A stretch of 64,000 nucleotides of DNA, from NCBI RefSeq assembly GCF_027744825.2, contig NC_071348.1, forward strand, positions 19,501,563 to 19,565,562, written 5' to 3'. This DNA comes from Synchiropus splendidus. Taxonomy: Eukaryota > Chordata > Actinopteri > Syngnathiformes > Callionymidae. The notes beneath the pieces were generated by a model. It did no database searches. It saw nothing but the letters and a program-made list of their open reading frames with translations, and was not told the DNA's origin. Shown here piece by piece: positions 12,167 through 23,200 of this stretch (its first letter is position 1; every line of letters begins with the position of its first letter). Position numbers and translations under genes: made by a program.

Positions 12167-13042
12167 GCGTTCTTCACCGTCCTCTCTCTTCTGGAGCCCT
12201 TCATCTCCAAGAGAGACCTCGGTGAACATGACTGGAGATGCAGCAGCAGCTGCTGCAGCAAGGTAACAGGTAGGTTTGCACGTTCATTTAGTGGGGACAT
12301 TCTGAATACTAGATTAATATATAAATGTATGTAGCTTTCTGTATTGCTTTTTTCTGTATAGCTAGTACAATAATGTAATCACGCTATGCTGTCATTAAGG
12401 AGAGGAGGAGGATGGATCCACTCATGATGTCGGTGATGATGATGAGGAGGATGATGGACCTTCCTCTGCCTCACCTGGTGCTGCTGCGTCTCCTCCACCT
12501 GCCACTGGCCCCTCCTCATCCACTGCTGCTCCTGATGTATGTAGAAATTGTATTTTCTAGTATTATTCTATTTTTTTTAATTAAATGTTCTACATCATTC
12601 AAGCACTGTCATAGTGACATGACTTGCTTTAGGTTAACTATTGCTGTCCTATACAGATTTTATTTATTCGTACTCATCACTATGGCATGTAATTGAACTC
12701 AATTTTCATTATGTGCAGGACACCGATGGAAGAGACCAACAGAGGAAGGGGTCCCCCGATGCTGAAGCTGAGCTCAAACATCTACTAATGTACTCCCTCC
12801 ACACACCCAGCTCAGAAGAAGGGACAGTTTTCAAGGTCCTCGTTCCTTCCAGGTTCCACATAAATTTAAAATGTACATGTTACTTTGCCAAGCAAAACAA
12901 CAGCTGACTGAAATCATTTGGACCCTTCATTTATTTTCTTTGTAGCCACAGTTTCATTAAAGAACCGGACGCCGCCCCACTTCCTCCGCCTCTCTTGACC
13001 GTCGTCCCTCTGAGGAAGATCCTTCAAAACTCACCTACCTAG
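12167..13042 (+). pseudogene. Harbinger accessory gene, MADF/BESS-like, partial and spliced
   Basis: I infer four exon remnants. Exon a (12,167-12,269) encodes FFTVLSLLEPFI and, one frame over, PRETSVNM. This resembles the end of a MADF domain, where a Phe-Leu-x-Pro-Phe helix is followed by Arg-x-Thr-Ser-x-Asn. It ends at CAG|GTAGGT. Exon b (12,400-12,536) gives an acidic run with GDDDEEDD, then a Ser/Ala/Pro linker. Exon c (12,719-12,852) encodes SPDAEAELKHLLMYSL then EEGTVFKVLVPS, loosely like a BESS motif. Exon d (12,946-13,042) ends in a TAG stop. The phases of b, c and d agree. A polyadenylation signal follows at 13,116. In Harbinger elements such DNA-binding partners help the transposase reach the nucleus and the transposon ends. 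The MADF start is missing, an in-frame stop precedes exon a, and the acceptor of exon b is weak, so I call it a remnant. Similarity is from memory of the families only. Confidence 0.5.
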
Positions 13043-13228
13043 TTCACTTCAAGTTTGACTGCGATTCTGTGTGTATTGAATGAGTATAAATGAATGGAGT
13101 TACTTTATTTTTGCAAATAAAGTGTTTGACAATGAACATTTCTTTTTGTGAAAAATGGATTCACAGAAAAAAATAAAATCAAAAGCACTTTGCAAAATAT
13201 CAACAAATTCAGTTGAACACAGCTTTGT
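13043..13228. other. Spacer between the convergent transposon genes
   Basis: AT-rich sequence with polyadenylation-like hexamers on both strands (13,104, 13,116 and 13,172) and no coding signal that I can see. Confidence 0.5.
13116..13121 (+). terminator. Polyadenylation signal for the plus-strand gene
   Basis: AATAAA lies 74 bases after the TAG stop at 13,040-13,042, in AT-rich sequence. A second AATAAA is at 13,172-13,177. Confidence 0.6.
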
Positions 13229-13234
13229 TTTATT
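13229..13234 (-). terminator. Polyadenylation signal for the minus-strand transposase
   Basis: TTTATT on the plus strand is AATAAA on the minus strand. It lies just beyond the last minus-strand open frame (stop near 13,272). A second candidate is at 13,104-13,109. The two genes are tail to tail, with their ends about 100 bp apart. Confidence 0.55.
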
Positions 13235-13271
13235 GCAGAGATGAATTCTACATGCAAGGACCTATGCTTTG

Positions 13272-13936
13272 TTAAAATAGGTGGCTGACTCTTGAAAGAG
13301 CAGTTGTGTTGCACTGATAACTGTTTTTTTTCCAAAAAGGAGAAGCCTCATCTTCAACAAAAACATATGTGGTCGGTGGCCGTGGTCCTCTGGTCAGCTC
13401 CTGGAAGTGGACGGTCACCAACACCGAAGCAGTTGGTGATGAGGTTCCTGTTACCGAAGATCTGCAAAATATAAACCATACATGGATATGTAAACATATA
13501 TATGTTGGTGATAATTTAACAAAGTATATATCAACCATACAACAGTGCATCTAGGATAAATAGTTTCATCACAATGCATTTAACTGTTGCATTCATTGAT
13601 TACCACAAAGTGGCGCTCACTGAAAATACTTTAGTGTACAAATTATTGACAATGACAGATTATGTATCTCCGAAAATTACTTCAAGCATACAGCAGATAC
13701 GACTGCGGACTTCATGAACTGATGACAGTTCAGAAAGACTTGGACACAAGTCGCCGTACATAACTACACATCGAGTTGCTTACCGAGGACAGACGTTCGC
13801 CAGAGGACAGACCGCGGTACTTGGTGTCTTGTATTCGGCCACTGATCCGGACCAACAGGTCGTCCAACTCGCGGCGGTTCCGCCTGAAGTACCGCACGAA
13901 GCGGCCGTATCCCGGGGACGCTGCTGGAGCAGGAAG
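13272..13936 (-). pseudogene. PIF/Harbinger transposase remnant (HARBI1-like), frameshifted and internally deleted
   Basis: Exon 1 (13,936-13,784) encodes GYGRFVRYFRRNRRELDDLL followed by ISGRIQDTKYRGLSSGERLS. This matches the N-terminal helical region of Harbinger transposases, where an Arg/Phe-rich segment precedes a Glu-Arg-Leu. A canonical intron follows (GTAAGC at 13,783 to TTTTGCAG at 13,462). Exon 2 starts IFGNRNLI and continues GDRPLPGADQ. It then changes frame to PTTYVFVEDEASPF, the counterpart of the family's VFVxDEAFPL signature in the DDE domain. Residues between the N-terminal region and IFGN, including the first catalytic Asp and the SDGG motif, are missing, as is the C-terminal catalytic Glu. 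A stop codon precedes exon 1 in its frame, and an overlapping frame upstream reads EFNFLLQQRPR, so a frameshift probably lies near 13,910. The protein would be inactive. Family assignment is firm; exact limits are not. Confidence 0.8.
13462..13783 (-). other. Intron in the transposase remnant
   Basis: 322 bp, starting GTAAGC and ending in TTTTGCAG on the minus strand. It is AT-rich with no coding signal. Because the exon after it starts in the middle of the DDE domain, one or more exons were probably lost inside this interval. Confidence 0.6.
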
Positions 13937-14083
13937 TTAAATTCACCAGAGTGAGCGGCTCTGGCGAATGCTACGAAACGAGAGACGTCTCTTTTTCCAT
14001 GTTTTCAATTAATAAGTAGCGATAGTTTGAGCACCGGCTCCGCCATCTTCAATCCACCGTCCACAACAACTTGAGACCACGCC
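13937..14083. other. Transposon sequence upstream of the transposase exon
   Basis: Minus-strand leader region. Short readable pieces (EFNFLLQQRPR and, from 14,005, MEKETSLVS) lie in different frames and may be broken parts of the transposase N-terminus. I see nothing else in it. Confidence 0.4.
14041..14050 (-). promoter_or_regulatory. Possible transposase start or YY1-like site (GAAGATGGCG)
   Basis: On the minus strand GAAGATGGCGGAGCC gives an ATG in good initiation context at 14,046, upstream of the transposase exon. The frame reads MAEPVLKLSLLIN and then stops, so it does not join exon 1. AAGATGGCGG also resembles the YY1 motif found at many promoters and transposon 5' ends. Confidence 0.3.
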
Positions 14084-14190
14084 CCCCGGCGACTGACCTA
14101 CTTTCGATCCGGACAGGTGGCGACTAATGACGACTTGAGCAAGCTACCTGCTGCTGACGACTGGCGCTACAGCGACAGAAATGTCGCGTT
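14084..14190 (+). repeat. Subterminal GCGAC-rich repeats, right
   Basis: GGCGACTGACC, GGCGACTAATGACGACTTG, GACGACTGGCGC and AGCGACAG occur within about 100 bp of the right end. The same family of motifs is seen inside the left end. Confidence 0.6.
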
Positions 14191-14206
14191 CGGTGTGTAC
14201 GTACCT
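14183..14206 (-). repeat. Harbinger terminal inverted repeat, right
   Basis: Read outward-in on the minus strand it begins AGGTACGTACACACC and ends AACGCGAC. Its first two bases differ from the left end, which suggests terminal mutation in one or both ends. Confidence 0.85.
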
Positions 14207-14209
14207 TGA
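14207..14209. repeat. Target site duplication, right (TGA)
   Basis: TGA followed by GATAAGGTCGATTCC resumes the satellite exactly in register. A 3-bp duplication of the TNA type is usual for PIF/Harbinger elements. Confidence 0.88.
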
Positions 14210-15197
14210 GATAAGGTCGATTCCGGAACGCCAAACATAAAAATGTTTATTACTTTGGAAAAACACTTCAGACAGCTTAGATTTGATATGCAACTACTAG
14301 AAAGACCCTTTCTGCTATAGTGGACGTGAAAATTTCATGTTCTGAAGCATCCCTGCAAAGTTATGGCACAATGCAGAAAACGCGTTTTCAGCTTGAGATA
14401 AGGTGGGTTCCGGAACGCCGAACATAAAAATGTTGATAACTTTCGAAGAACACTTCAGACAGCTTAGATTTGATATGCAACTACTAGAAAGACCCTTTCT
14501 GCTATAGTGGACGTGAAAATTTCATGTTCTGAAGCATCCCTGCAAAGTTATGGCACAATGCAGAAAACCCGTTTTCAGCTTGAGATAAGGTGGGTTCCGG
14601 AACGCCAAACATAAAAATGTTGATAACTTTCGAAAAACACATCAGACAGCTTAGATTTGATGTGCAAATACTAGAAAGACCCTTTCTGCTATGGTGGGAC
14701 GTGAAAATTTCATGTTCAGAATCTTCCCTGCAAAGTTATGGGACAATGCAGAAAACGATTTTTCATCCTGAGATAAGGTGGGTTCCGGAACGCCAAACAT
14801 AAAAATGTTGATAACTTTGGAAAAACACTTCAGACAGCTTAGATTTGATGTGCAACTACCAGAAAGACCCTTTCTGCTATAGTGGGAGGTGAAAATTTCA
14901 TTTTCAGAAGCTTCCCTGCAAAGTTATGGCACAATGCGTAAAACGCGTTTTCAGCCTGAGATAAGGTCGATACCGGAACGCCAAACATAAAAATGTTGAT
15001 AACTTTCGGAAAACACTTCAGACATCTTAGATTTGATGTGCAACTACTAGAAAGACCCTTTCTGCTAAAGTGGGAGGTTAAAATTTCATGTTCGGAAGCT
15101 TCCCTGCAAAGTTATGGCACAATGCAGACAACGCGTTTTCAGCTTGAGATAAGGTCGATTCCGGTACGCGAAACATAAAAATGTTGATAACTTTCGA

Positions 15198-15279
15198 AAA
15201 ACACTTCAGACAGCTTAGATTTGACGTGCAACTACTAGAAAACACTTCAGACAGCTTAGATTTGATGTGCAGGTAGGAG
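15198..15279 (+). repeat. 41-bp partial monomer duplication (first of four)
   Basis: Two adjacent copies of a 41-bp piece running from AAAACACTTCAG to CAACTACTAG (15,198-15,238 and 15,239-15,279). The monomer is 229 bp long. The second copy continues into a GCAGGTAGGAGATAGACCC variant. Confidence 0.9.
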
Positions 15280-15999
15280 ATAGACCCTTTCTGCTTTAGT
15301 GGGAATTGAAAATTTCATGTTCTGAAGCTTCCCTGCAAAGTTATCTCACAATGCAGAAAACGCGTTTTCAGCCTGAGATAAGGTGGGTTCCGGAACGCCA
15401 AACGTAAAAATGTTGATAACTTTGGAAAAACACTTCAGACAGCTTAGATTTGATGTGCAAGTACTAGAAAGACCCTTTCTGCTATGGTGGGACGTGAAAA
15501 TTTCATGTTCTGAATCTTCCCTGCAAAGTTATGGGACAATGCAGAAAACGATCTTTCATCCTGAGATAAGGTCGATTCCGGAACGCCAAACATAAAAATG
15601 TTGATAACTTTCGAAAAACACTTCAGACAGCTTAGATTTGATGTGCAACTACTCGAAAGACCCTTTCTGCTATAGTGGGAGGTGAAAATTTCATGTTCTG
15701 AAGCTTCCATGCACAGTTATGGCACAATGCAGAAAACCCGTTTTCAGCCTGAGATAAGGTCGATTCTGGAACGCGAAACATAAAAATGTTGATAACTTTC
15801 GAAAAACACTTCAGACAGCTTAGATGTGATGTGCAACTACTAGAAAGACCCTTTCTGCTATAGTGGGAGGTGAACATTTCATGTTCTGAAGCTTCCATGC
15901 AAAGTTATGGCACAATGCAGACAACCCGTTTTCAGCCTGAGATAAGGTCGATTCTGGAACGCCAAACATAAAAATGTTGTTAACTTTCGAAATACACTT

Positions 16000-18900
16000 C
16001 AGACAGCTTAGATTTGATGTGCAACTACTAGATAGACCCTTTCTGCTATAGTGGGAGGTGAACATTTCATGTTCTGAAGCTTCCCTGCAAAGTTATGGCA
16101 CAATGCAGAAAACGCGTTTTCAGCTTGAGATAAGGTCGATTCCGGAACGCCAAACATAAAAATGTTGATAACTTTCGAAAAACACTTCAGACAGCTTAGA
16201 TTTGATATGCAACTACTAGAAAGACCCTTTCTGCTATAGTGGGACGGGAAAATTTCATGTTCTGAAGCTTCCCTGCAAAGTGATGGCACAATGCAGAAAA
16301 CGCGTTTTCAGCCTGAGATAAGGTAGATTCCGGAACGCCATACATAAAAATGTTTATAACTTTGGAAAAACACATCAGACAGCTTAGATTTGATGTGCAA
16401 CTACTAGAAAGACCCTTTCTGCTATAGTGGGAGGTTAAAATTTCATGTTCGGAAGCTTCCAGGCAAAGTTATGGCACAATGCAGAAAACGCGTTTTTAGC
16501 TTGAGATAAGATGGGTTCCGGAACGCCAAACATGAAAATGTTGATAACTTTCGAAAAACACTTCAGACAGCTTAGATTTGATGTGCAACTACTGGAAAGA
16601 CCCTTTCTGCTATCGTGGGACGTAAAAATTTCATGTTCAGAATCTTCCCTGCAAAGTTATGGGACAATGCAGAAAACGATTTTTCATCGTCAGATAAGGT
16701 CGATTCCGGAACGCCAAACATAAAAATGTTGATAACTTTGGAAAACCACTTCAGACAGCTTAGATTTGATGTGCAACTACTGGAAAGACCCTTTCTGCTA
16801 TAGTGGGCCGTGAAAATTTCATGTTCTGAGGCTTCCCTGCAAAGTTATGGCACAATGCCGAAAACGCGTTTTCAGCCTGAGATAAGCTGGGTTCCGGAAC
16901 GCCAAACATAAAAATGTTGATAACTTTGGAAAAACACTTCAGACGGCTTAGATTTGATGTGCAACTACTAGAAAGACCCTTTCTGCAATAGTGGGAGGTG
17001 AAAATTTCATTTTCTGAAGCTTCCCTGCAAAGTTATGGCACAAAGCGTAAAACGCGTTTTCAGCCTGAGATAAGGTCGATACCGGAACGCCAAACATAAA
17101 AATGTTGATAACTTTCGGAAAACACTTCAGACATCTTAGATTTGATGTGCAACTACTAGAAAGACCCTTTCTGCTATAGTGGGAGGTGAACATTTCATGT
17201 TCTGAAGCCTCCCTGCAAAGTTATGGCACAATGCAGAAAACGCGTTTTCAGCTTGAGATAAGGTGGGTTCCGGAACGCCAAACATAAAAATGTTGATAAC
17301 TTTCGAAGAACACTTCAGACAGCTTAGATTTGATATGCAACTACTAGAAAGACCCTTTCTGCTATAGTGGACGTGAAAATTTCATGTTCTGAAGCATCCC
17401 TGCAAAGTTATGGCGCAATGCAGAAAACCCGTTTTCAGCTTGAGATAAGGTGGGTTCCGGAACGCCAAACATAAAAATGTTGATAACTTTCGAAAAACAC
17501 ATCAGACAGCTTAGATTTGATGTGCAAATACTAGAAAGACCCTTTCTGCTATGGTGGGACGTGAAAATTTCATGTTCTGAATCTTCCCTGCAAAGTTATA
17601 GGACAATGCAGAAAACGATCTTTCATCCTGAGATAAGGTCGATTCCGGAACGCCAAACATTAAAATGTTGATAACTTTCGAAAAACACTTCAGACAGCTT
17701 AGATTTGATGTGCAACTACTAGAAAGACCCTTTCTGCTATAGTGGGACGTGAAAATTTCATGTTCTGAAGCTTCCCTGCAAAGTTATGGCACAATGCAGA
17801 AAACGCGTTTTCAGCCTGAGATAAGGTGGGTTCCGGAACGCCAAACATAAAAATGTTGATAACTTTGGAAAAACACTTCACATAGCTTAGATTTGATGTG
17901 CACCTACTAGAAAGACCCTTTTTGCTATAGTGGGAGGTGGACATTTCATGTTCTGAAGCTTCCCTGCAAAGTTATGGCACATTGCAGAAAACGCGTTTTC
18001 AGCTTCAGATAAGGTGGATTCCGGAACGCCAAACATAAAAATGTTGATAACTTTCGAAAAACACTTCAGACAGCTTAGATTTGATGTGCACCTACGAGAA
18101 AGACCCTTTCTGCTATAGTGGGAGGTGAACATTTCATGTTCTGAAGCTTCCCTGCAAAGTTATGGCACAATGCAGAAAACGCGTTTTCAGCTTGAGATAA
18201 GGTCGATTCCGGAACGCCAAACATAAAAATGTTGACAACTTTCGAAAAACACTTCAGACAGCTTAGATTTGATATGCAACTACTAGAAAGACCCTTTCTG
18301 CTATAGTGGGACGGGAAAATTTCATGTTCTGAAGCTTCCCTGCAAAGTGATGGCACAATGCAGAAAACGCGTTTTCAGCCTGAGATAAGGTAGATTCCGG
18401 AACGCCATCCATAAAAATGTTTATAACTTTGGAAAAACACTTCAGACAGCTTAGATTTGATGTGCAACTACTAGAAAGACCCTTTCTGCTATAGTGGGAG
18501 GTTAAAATTTCATGTTCGGAAGCTTCCAGGCAAAGTTATGGCACAATGCAGAAAACGCGTTTTTAGCTTGAGATAAGATGGGTTCCGGAACGCCAAACAT
18601 AAAAATGTTGATAACTTTCGAAAAACACTTCAGACAGCTTAGATTTGATGTGCAACTACTGGAAAGACCCTTTCTGCTATCGTGGGACGTAAAAATTTCA
18701 TGTTCTGAATCTTCCCAGCAAAGTTATGGCACAATGCCGAAAACACGTTTTCAGCCTGAGATAAGGTGGGTTCCGGAACGCCAAACATAAAAATGTTGAT
18801 AACTTTGGAAAAACACTTCAGACAGCTTAGATTTGATGTGCAACTACTAGAAAGACCCTTTCTGCTATAGTGGGAGGTGAAAATTTCATTTTCAGAAGCT

Positions 18901-20105
18901 TCCCTGCAAAGTTATGGCACAATGCGTAAAACGCGTTTTCAGCCTGAGATAAGGTCGATACCGGAACGCCAAACATAAAAATGTTGATAACTTTCGGAAA
19001 ACACTTCAGACATCTTAGATTTGATGTGCAACTACTAGAAAGACCCTTTCTGCTAAAGTGGGAGGTTAAAATTTCATGTTCAGAATCTTCCCTGCAAAGT
19101 TATGGGACAATGCAGAAAACGATTTTTCATCGTCAGATAAGGTCGATTCCGGAACGCCAAACATAAAAATGTTGATAACTTTGGAAAACCACTTCAGACA
19201 GCTTAGATTTGATGTGCAACTACTGGAAAGACCCTTTCTGCTATAGTGGGCCGTGAAAATTTCATGTTCTGAGGCTTCCCTGCAAAGTTATGGCACAATG
19301 CCGAAAACGCGTTTTCAGCCTGAGATAAGCTGGGTTCCGGAACGCCAAAAATAAAAATGTTGATAACTTTGGAAAAACACTTCAGACAGCTTAGATTTGA
19401 TGTGCAACTACTAGAAAGACCCTTTCTGCAATAGTGGGAGGTGAAAATTTCATTTTCTGAAGCTTCCCTGCAAAGTTATGGCACAAAGCGTAAAACGCGT
19501 TTTCAGCCTGAGATAAGGTCGATACCGGAACGCCAAACATAAAAATGTTGATAACTTTCGGAAAACACTTCAGACATCTTAGATTTGATGTGCAACTACT
19601 AGAAAGACCCTTTCTGCTATAGTGGGAGGTGAACATTTCATGTTCTGAAGCCTCCCTGCAAAGTTATGGCACAATGCAGAAAACGCGTTTTCAGCTTGAG
19701 ATAAGGTGGGTTCCGGAACGCCAAACATAAAAATGTTGATAACTTTCGAAGAACACTTCAGACAGCTTAGATTTGATATGCAACTACTAGAAAGACCCTT
19801 TCTGCTATAGTGGACGTGAAAATTTCATGTTCTGAAGCATCCCTGCAAAGTTATGGCACAATGCAGAAAACCCGTTTTCAGCTTGAGATAAGGTGGTTTC
19901 CGGAACGCCAAACATAAAAATGTTGATAACTTTCGAAAAACACATCAGACAGCTTAGATTTGATGTGCAAATACTAGAAAGACCCTTTCTGCTATGGTGG
20001 GACGTGAAAATTTCATGTTCTGAATCTTCCCTGCAAAGTTATAGGACAATGCAGAAAACGATCTTTCATCCTGAGATAAGGTCGATTCCGGAACGCCAAA
20101 CATAA
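16000..20105 (+). repeat. 11/13-monomer duplicated satellite segment
   Basis: The segment 16,008-16,800 recurs at 18,075-18,870 (offset 2,067 bp). The segment from about 16,680 to 17,650 recurs at about 19,120-20,090 (offset 2,443 bp). These offsets are 11 x 188 - 1 and 13 x 188 - 1. The two copies therefore differ by a block of two monomers in the middle. Borders are approximate. Confidence 0.75.
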
Positions 20106-20399
20106 AAATGTTGATAACTTTCGAAAAACACTTCAGACAGCTTAGATTTGATGTGCAACTACTAGAAAGACCCTTTCTGCTATAGTGGGAGGTGAAAATT
20201 TCATGTTCTGAAGCTTCCATGCAAAGTTATGGCACAATGCAGAAAATGCGTTTTCAGCCTGAGATAAGGTCGATTCTGGAACGCAAAACATAAAAATGTT
20301 GATAACTTTCGAAAAACACTTCAGACAGCTTAGATTTGATGTGCAACTACTAGAAAGACCCTTTCTGCTATAGTGGGAGGTGAACATTTCATGTTCTGA

Positions 20400-23200
20400 A
20401 GCTTCCCTGCAAAGTTATGGCACAATGCAGAAAACGCGTTTTCAGCTTGAGATAAGGTCGATTCCGGTACGCGAAACATAAAAATGTTGATAACTTTCGA
20501 AAAACACTTCAGACAGCTTAGATTTGATGTGCAACTACTAGAAAGACCCTTTCTGCTATAGTGGGACGGGAAAATTTCATGTTCTGAAGCTTCCCTGCAA
20601 AGTTATGGCACAATGCAGAAAACGCGTTTTCAGCTTGAGATAAGATGGGTTCCGGAACGCCAAACATAAAAATGTTGATAACTTTCGAAAAACACTTCAG
20701 ACAGCGTAGATTTGATGTTCAAATACTAGAAAGACCCTTTCTGCTATAGTGGGACGTGAAAATTTCATGTTCAGAATCTTCCCTGCAAAGTTATGGGACA
20801 ATGCAGAAAACGATTTTTCATCCAGAGATAAGGTCGATTCCGGAACGCCAAACATAAAAATGTTGATAACTTTCGAAAAACACTTCAGACAGCTTAGATT
20901 TGATGTGCAACTACTGGAAAGACCCTTTCTGCTATAGTGGGACGTGAAAATTTCATGTTCTGAAGCTTCCCTGCAAAGTTATGGCACAATGCCGAAAACG
21001 CGTTTTCAGCCTGAGATAAGGTGGGTTCCGCAACGCCAAACATAAAAATGTTGATAACTTTCGAAAAACACTTCAGACAGCTTAGATGTGATGTGCAACT
21101 ACTAGAAAGACCCTTTCTGCTATAGTGGGACGTGAAAATTTCATGTTCTGAAGCTTCCCTGCGAAGTTATGGCACAATGCAGAAAACGATTTTTCATCCT
21201 GAGATAAGGTCGATTCCGGAACGCCAAACATAAAAATGTTGATAACTTTTGAAAAACACTTCAGACAGCTTAGATTTGATGTGCAACTACTAGAAAGACC
21301 CTTTCTGCTATAGTGGGACGTGAAAATTTCATGTTCTGAAGCTTCCCTGCAAAGTTATGGCACAATGCCGAAAACGCGTTTTCAGCCTGAGATAAGGTGG
21401 GTTCCGGAACGCCAAACATAAAAATGTTGATAACTTTGGAAAAACACTTCAGACAGCTTAGATTTGATGTGCACCTACTAGAAAGACCCTTTTTGCTATA
21501 GTGGGAGGTGGACATTTCATGTTCTGAAGCTTCCCTGCAAAGTTATGGCACATTGCAGAAAACGCGTTTTCAGCTTCAGATAAGGTGGATTCCGGAACGC
21601 CAAACATAAAAATGTTGATAACTTTCGAAAAACACTTCAGACAGCTTAGATTTGATGTGCACCTATGAGAAAGACCCTTTCTGCTATAGTGGGAGGTGAA
21701 AATTTCATGTTCTGAAGCTTCCATGCAAAGTTATGGCACAATGCAGAAAACGCGTTTTCAGCCTGAGATAAGGTCGATTCTGGAACACAAAACATAAAAA
21801 TGTTGATAACTTTCGAAAAACACTTCAGACAGCTTAGATTTGATGTGCAACTACTAGAAAGACCCTTTCTGCTATAGTGGGAGGTGAACATTTCATGTTC
21901 TGAAGCTTCCCTGCAAAGTTATGGCACAATGCAGAAAACGCGTTTTCAGCTTGAGATAAGGTCGATTCCGGTACGCGAAACATAAAAATGTTGATAACTT
22001 TCGAAAAACACTTCAGACAGCTTAGATTTGATGTGCAACTACTAGAAAGACCCTTTCTGCTATAGTGGGACGGGAAAATTTCATGTTCTGAAGCAAAGTT
22101 ATGGCACAATGCAGAAAACGCGTTTTCAGCTTGAGATAAGATGGGTTCCGGAACGCCAAACATAAAAATGTTGATAACTTTCGAAAAACACTTCAGACAG
22201 CGTAGATTTGATGTTCAAATACTAGAAAGACCCTTTCTGCTATAGTGGGACGTGAAAATTTCATGTTCAGAATCTTCCCTGCAAAGTTATGGGACAATGC
22301 AGAAAACGATTTTTCATCCAGAGATAAGGTCGATTCCGGAACGCCAAACATAAAAATGTTGATAACTTTCGAAAAACACTTCAGACAGCTTAGATTTGAT
22401 GTGCAACTACTGGAAAGACCCTTTCTGCTATAGTGGGACGTGAAAATTTCATGTTCTGAAGCTTCCCTGCAAAGTTATGGCACAATGCCGAAAACGCGTT
22501 TTCAGCCTGAGATAAGGTCGATCCCGGAACGCCAAACATAAAAATGTTGATAACTTTCGGAAAACACTTCAGACATCTTAGATTTGATGTGCAACTACTA
22601 GAAAGACCCTTTCTGCTATAGTGGGACGTGAAAATTTCATGTTCTGAAGCTTCCCTGCGAAGTTATGGCACAATGCAGAAAACGATTTTTCATCCTGAGA
22701 TAAGGTCGATTCCGGAACGCCAAACATAAAAATGTTGATAACTTTTGAAAAACACTTCAGACAGCTTAGATTTGATGTGCAACTACTAGAAAGACCCTTT
22801 CTGCTATAGTGGGACGTGAAAATTTCATGTTCTGAAGCTTCCCTGCAAAGTTATGGCACAATGCCGAAAACGCGTTTTCAGCCTGAGATAAGGTGGGTTC
22901 CGGAACGCCAAACATAAAAATGTTGATAACTTTGGAAAAACACTTCAGACAGCTTAGATTTGATGTGCACCTACTAGAAAGACCCTTTTTGCTATAGTGG
23001 GAGGTGGACATTTCATGTTCTGAAGCTTCCCTGCAAAGTTATGGCACATTGCAGAAAACGCGTTTTCAGCTTCAGATAAGGTGGATTCCGGAACGCCAAA
23101 CATAAAAATGTTGATAACTTTCGAAAAACACTTCAGACAGCTTAGATTTGATGTGCACCTACGAGAAAGACCCTTTCTGCTATAGTGGGAGGTGAACATT
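20400..23200 (+). repeat. 8-monomer duplicated segment, second copy with an 8-bp deletion
   Basis: The run beginning at a CCGGTACGCGAAAC monomer near 20,460 recurs near 21,965 (offset 1,504 bp, 8 x 188). After the 8-bp loss near 22,094 the offset is 1,496 bp, and it stays so through the TGTTCAAATAC, CGATTTTTCATCC and GGTGGACATTTC monomers to about 23,100. Confidence 0.8.
22085..22105 (+). other. 8-bp deletion in a satellite monomer
   Basis: The monomer reads TTCTGAAGCAAAGTTATGG where all neighbours read GAAGCTTCCCTGCAAAG. Eight bases are lost, destroying the GAAGCTTC palindrome. The corresponding monomer of the upstream 8-monomer copy is intact. Confidence 0.9.

Larger units (their letters stand above)
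11497..14206. mobile_element. Decayed PIF/Harbinger DNA transposon (2,710 bp)
   Basis: The only non-satellite sequence in the window. The ends are inverted repeats that align over 24 positions with 20 matches, sharing GTACGTACA and AACGCGAC. A 3-bp TGA target duplication flanks it. Inside are two convergent, intron-containing gene remnants: a Harbinger-type transposase on the minus strand and an accessory MADF/BESS-like gene on the plus strand. That two-gene layout is typical of the superfamily. Most of the transposase catalytic region is absent and its frame is broken, so the copy is internally deleted and would move only with a transposase supplied from elsewhere. Uninterrupted sites at 31,718, 33,223 and 35,858 define both borders. 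Confidence 0.88.

Noticed and set aside
12239..12262. CAG/CTG run GCAGCAGCTGCTGC as a microsatellite or regulatory palindrome.
   Set aside because: It is only 14 bp of perfect palindrome and lies at the likely end of an exon. It is more simply an Ala/Ser-coding tract.
13292..13554. Plus-strand open frames of about 60 codons opposite the transposase exon.
   Set aside because: They are antisense to the recognisable VFVEDEASPF text and show no motif.
11497..14206. Interpretation of the non-satellite segment as a host gene island.
   Set aside because: Terminal inverted repeats, a 3-bp target duplication, empty sites elsewhere in the array and a transposase remnant all indicate a transposon.
14597..14606. 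A possible tRNA gene suggested by GGT(C/T)GATTCC text in each monomer.
   Set aside because: No acceptor stem, anticodon arm or correct T-arm can be drawn around it, and a TTTT run precedes it.
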